This document shows, one piece after another, positions 61,253 to 64,000 of a DNA stretch of 64,000 bases (its first letter is position 1; every line of letters begins with the position of its first letter). The position numbers and the translations under genes were made by a program. The notes under the pieces are model-generated. The model had not been told where the DNA came from, made no database searches, and was given only the letters and a program-made list of their open reading frames with translations. This DNA is from Aptenodytes patagonicus (taxonomy: Eukaryota; Chordata; Aves; Sphenisciformes; Spheniscidae), in the NCBI RefSeq assembly GCF_965638725.1, contig NC_134949.1, positions 53,844,151-53,908,150 on the forward strand, read 5' to 3'.

Positions 61253-61978
61253 CTGTCAACAAAATCAAGATAAAACAATGAGATTATAAATTGAATTTTC
61301 AATTGTTATTGTTTTTTAAGTTCTAAAACTTTCCCCCCACAAAAGGAAAAGAATCTTTGTATCCATAACCCTTGCTCACAGAAAAGCACAGTTTTCTCAT
61401 TTCTTCTTCTTTTCTTTTTGTACACATTGGCTTGACAATGGGTTGCTCGATTGTCTGTCCAAAGACAGACACTTGTATTTATAACCCACTAATACCAATT
61501 CAGAATTGGCCAGAAAAGCCATGAAAGCGAGACAGACTTTCCCCACTCTTGACAAAGAAGCATGTGACTTATGTGACACCTGAAATTTTCTAAGGCTGCA
61601 TTCAACTTCATGCATATCATAAGCACAACCAAGTATTTGCAGCGCTGAAACAGACCAGGTTAAAGAACCAGGTAAACTTTGGCTAGCTGCATCACAGTCA
61701 GCCCTTTTTTCTCTATTTATTGGATTGCAATATCTTTCAAAAAAAAGTAGCGGCCAGTTTCAAAAGTCAGCTTTGGTATCAGAAGATGTACGTCCATCAT
61801 CTTTACTACTATTTTGGGCTCATTTTTCTAATGACTTTTTAGTTATATTCTACAAGTAGAAAAAAATATGCTAACATGCATTTGCATAACAATCTGAATG
61901 AATTCTGGTTCTTCCATATTACCTATATGCACAGATGATTGAAAATTTATTTAAAAGGAACCAATCATTTAAGTGAGC

Positions 61979-61982
<4 letters not shown>

Positions 61983-62009
<27 letters not shown>
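61983..62009. repeat. T27 homopolymer
   Basis: Twenty-seven uninterrupted T on the plus strand, which is a poly(A) run in the sense of BLTP3B. It may mark the tail of an old retro-insertion; no body was recognised beside it. Confidence 0.9.
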
Positions 62010-62013
<4 letters not shown>

Positions 62014-62279
62014 GGTGATCCACAAATATTTTAGAGCAAAGGTAGGATTACATGACTAACATTACTAAAAAGGAAAATACGTCAGGCAAGCACACAACAG
62101 GTTTCGGTAAACTCACTGTCTTTCTTTGGGCCCATATACCCTTAGGTTTCCAGTTCATGACCTTAACTGATACAAGAATATAATTTAAGAAGCATTGACT
62201 AGGGCAAGGATCAGCAAGGAATAAGTAGATAGGCAGATGGAAAAAGTTGGACCCTGCATGGTGTCTCAGGGAGGGAATC

Positions 62280-62400
62280 TCTCTCTACATGCACTATTCT
62301 TATAATCTTCTCTAAATACTGGGCACTGTCCTGACATAATCCTAGACAAGAGGCATCTCTGATCTGACCCAGTAGGGCAGTTGTTACGCTCCTATTTGCA
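62280..62400 (+). mobile_element. old CR1/L3-like LINE 3' tail
   Basis: The segment GATCTGACCCAGTAGGGCAG followed by TTGTTACGCTCCTAT is close to the 3' end of ancient CR1/L3-like repeats (ctgacccagtagggcag, then ttcttatg). The upstream border is unclear. Confidence 0.5.
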
Positions 62401-62846
62401 AATACTACAGAATACTACTAGTGCTAAGGAAACATCTCCATATAAGAGATGTCAGAGTTATGGTGCCTTCTTTAATCTATACTTGATGATGTTAAAAAGC
62501 TCATTTTAAATATCATATTCAACAGAGCATAAAAGAACATGATGATATTACAAAATATTTCTATGTACTAAAGCAGAAATATTTTCTGACATTTTTAAGC
62601 GGCTACTGTCATTTATCAACAGCGGCTATAGAGGAGATAACAAAGACAGAGAATGCTCAGTGTAACTTGGATTATAATCTTCATTTAAGGTTAATACAAG
62701 TGCACTAGGATCTATAGGCTTACAAAATGCACTAACAAAAGCTCCCAAAACTACTTGAAACATCACCTCTAAAAGCATTCATTTTAGCTCTATTTTAAGG
62801 TTTAATTTACTGAAGCATGTATTCTAATGGAATTCAATAATATTAC

Positions 62847-62974
62847 CATTTCTTCACTAGTCTCATGGGCATTCTCTGAAGCAGCGCTCATGGCATCTGG
62901 AGATGACCCATCACAATTTTCAATCACTGTGCCTCCTTCATGGGCATTTTCTGATGGGCTTTGATAGTTTGTGG
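62847..62974 (-). CDS. BLTP3B: BLTP3B coding exon, variable acidic linker
   Basis: The exon ends AAATG then GTAATA, phase 0. Its frame reads TNYQSPSENAHEGGTVIENC, then DGSSPDAMSAASENAHETSE and EM. It corresponds to the human linker that contains TTNYRG and TSPDAIS and ends just before MSVVVF. It is acidic and Ser-rich, probably disordered. The word SENAHE occurs twice, 23 residues apart in nearly the same bases, suggesting a small internal duplication. The 5' border is either 62974 (TTACAG acceptor) or 62983 (GGAAG); both leave two leading bases, so the frame is the same. Confidence 0.85.
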
Positions 62975-64000
62975 CTGTAATACCTTCCGTATATACATCA
63001 GAAAAAACGCAAAGTTAGCATAGCATAACCTGAATCACTCCTACATTAAGAATAAAGTCAGTGTCTGTTACTGTATGCATTAACTCATTTTTAAGATGAG
63101 TTGAACAGCTTATTAAACAAGTATTTATGATTGAACTGCCAAATCCATTCCTCTTACAGAGAGTTCAAAGTTCTAGATGCTATGCAAGTAAGGCAGGATA
63201 TAGTGACAAAACCAAAATGGCACCCTACATGCATTGTTTAAAAAAAATTGTGAAGGGCCTTTTTTAGTCTTCCAAATCAAATATAAAACTGATCCAGCAG
63301 AAAAAAAGGTTGAAGATTCCAAGCCATGTATCTGAAACACTGCACAGTGCCTTTAGAGCAAATGTTTGCCGTTTTATGTTTAGAGAAATAAGCTATATAT
63401 ATTTTCGATAGAGTGATCATGGTAGTGTTTCCCTGACAACTAGAAAGCATGCAGACTTAACCTGCAGTTAAATATTGTTTAACAAGCTAAAAAGACATAC
63501 AAAGGTTATTTAAAATGGAAAATGTATTTTATGGCATACTCCTACATAAGCACATGCAGGAATACTCCTACAATCCAAATATGTAACAGGTTTGCAAGTG
63601 AAGCATTCTTATTATTATTGCTCTAGACTGAAAAGAAATCCTACAGAAAAAAAATATTGTCATTCTTTATTCAAAGTAGAATTTATCAGAAAAGAGGTAC
63701 CAATAAAAGTCTTATCGTATTTCCTGACATTAAAAATTATTTAATCAGTTTTGCCAGAGAGCTACTAGATTACAATTGCCTAAGTCCACAATACTACGGA
63801 CTATATAGACATAATTACCATATGCCTGAACTCCTCCCTCAGATCAGGAACAAACAGTCATGCACAGATGAGCAAAAATTGGAAAAATACTTGCTGTTCG
63901 ACAGTCAATAGCTAGGAACTGCTCTGTAAGGAACAAGCTGCAAGGAGACTACCAAATCTATCTGCCTGGTAATTAGCATGGTGAGTATTAGTGAAAATCT
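62975..64000. other. BLTP3B intronic, no gene seen
   Basis: Intron upstream of the exon ending at 62974. The N-terminal three quarters of the gene, including the chorein domain, must lie beyond position 64000. The 84-codon plus-strand frame at 63657-63911 is not supported. Confidence 0.6.

Larger units (their letters stand above)
61253..62846. other. BLTP3B intronic, no gene seen
   Basis: Contains a T27 run at 61983-62009 and an old LINE tail at about 62280-62400. No other structure recognised. Confidence 0.5.

Noticed and set aside
1..64000. tRNA, rRNA, CRISPR or bacterial-type operon features
   Set aside because: None seen; the window is vertebrate nuclear DNA.

Overview
The window looks like avian nuclear DNA. 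It is AT-rich, intron-dominated sequence carrying several CR1 LINEs with the typical 3' tail of ATTCTATG-type repeats, a bird-type ERVL-like solo LTR, and exons whose translations match two vertebrate genes that are neighbours on human 12q23.1. Both recognised genes lie on the minus strand. Family and gene identities come from recalled protein sequence; no database was searched.

Layout. Positions 1-30167 are the 5' part of a very long first intron of ANKS1B (minus strand). It holds an ERVL-type solo LTR with a perfect 5-bp target duplication (5237-5802), a 5'-truncated but otherwise long CR1 (7811-11195), a decayed CR1 (about 21470-22450), purine tracts and small hairpins. The first coding exon of ANKS1B is 30168-30301, followed upstream by a CpG island (about 30540-31340). 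From 31.4 to about 45 kb is the interval between the two known genes. From about 45-47 kb to the right edge is the 3' end of BLTP3B (UHRF1BP1L, SHIP164), minus strand: 3'UTR, stop codon at 47408-47410, and six coding exons spread to 62974. The rest of that gene lies beyond the right edge.

The main find is between the two known genes, on the plus strand at 40.4-43.1 kb. Three to four short open segments are bounded by good splice signals and keep one reading frame through three successive junctions, ending at a stop at 43055-43057. I do not recognise the protein. It would be transcribed divergently from ANKS1B and convergently with BLTP3B. Its 5' end is unresolved: a candidate ATG exon sits at 33185-33284. 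A very well-framed 17/20-nt microexon at 40973-40992 would insert a stop and could act as a poison exon.

Other points: two CR1 copies in one BLTP3B intron are identical over 393 bp; a phase-compatible 96-nt cassette exon candidate sits in the same intron; a run of 16 G lies about 40 nt inside the intron after a BLTP3B splice donor; and a QATQT dynein-light-chain-type motif is kept in BLTP3B.
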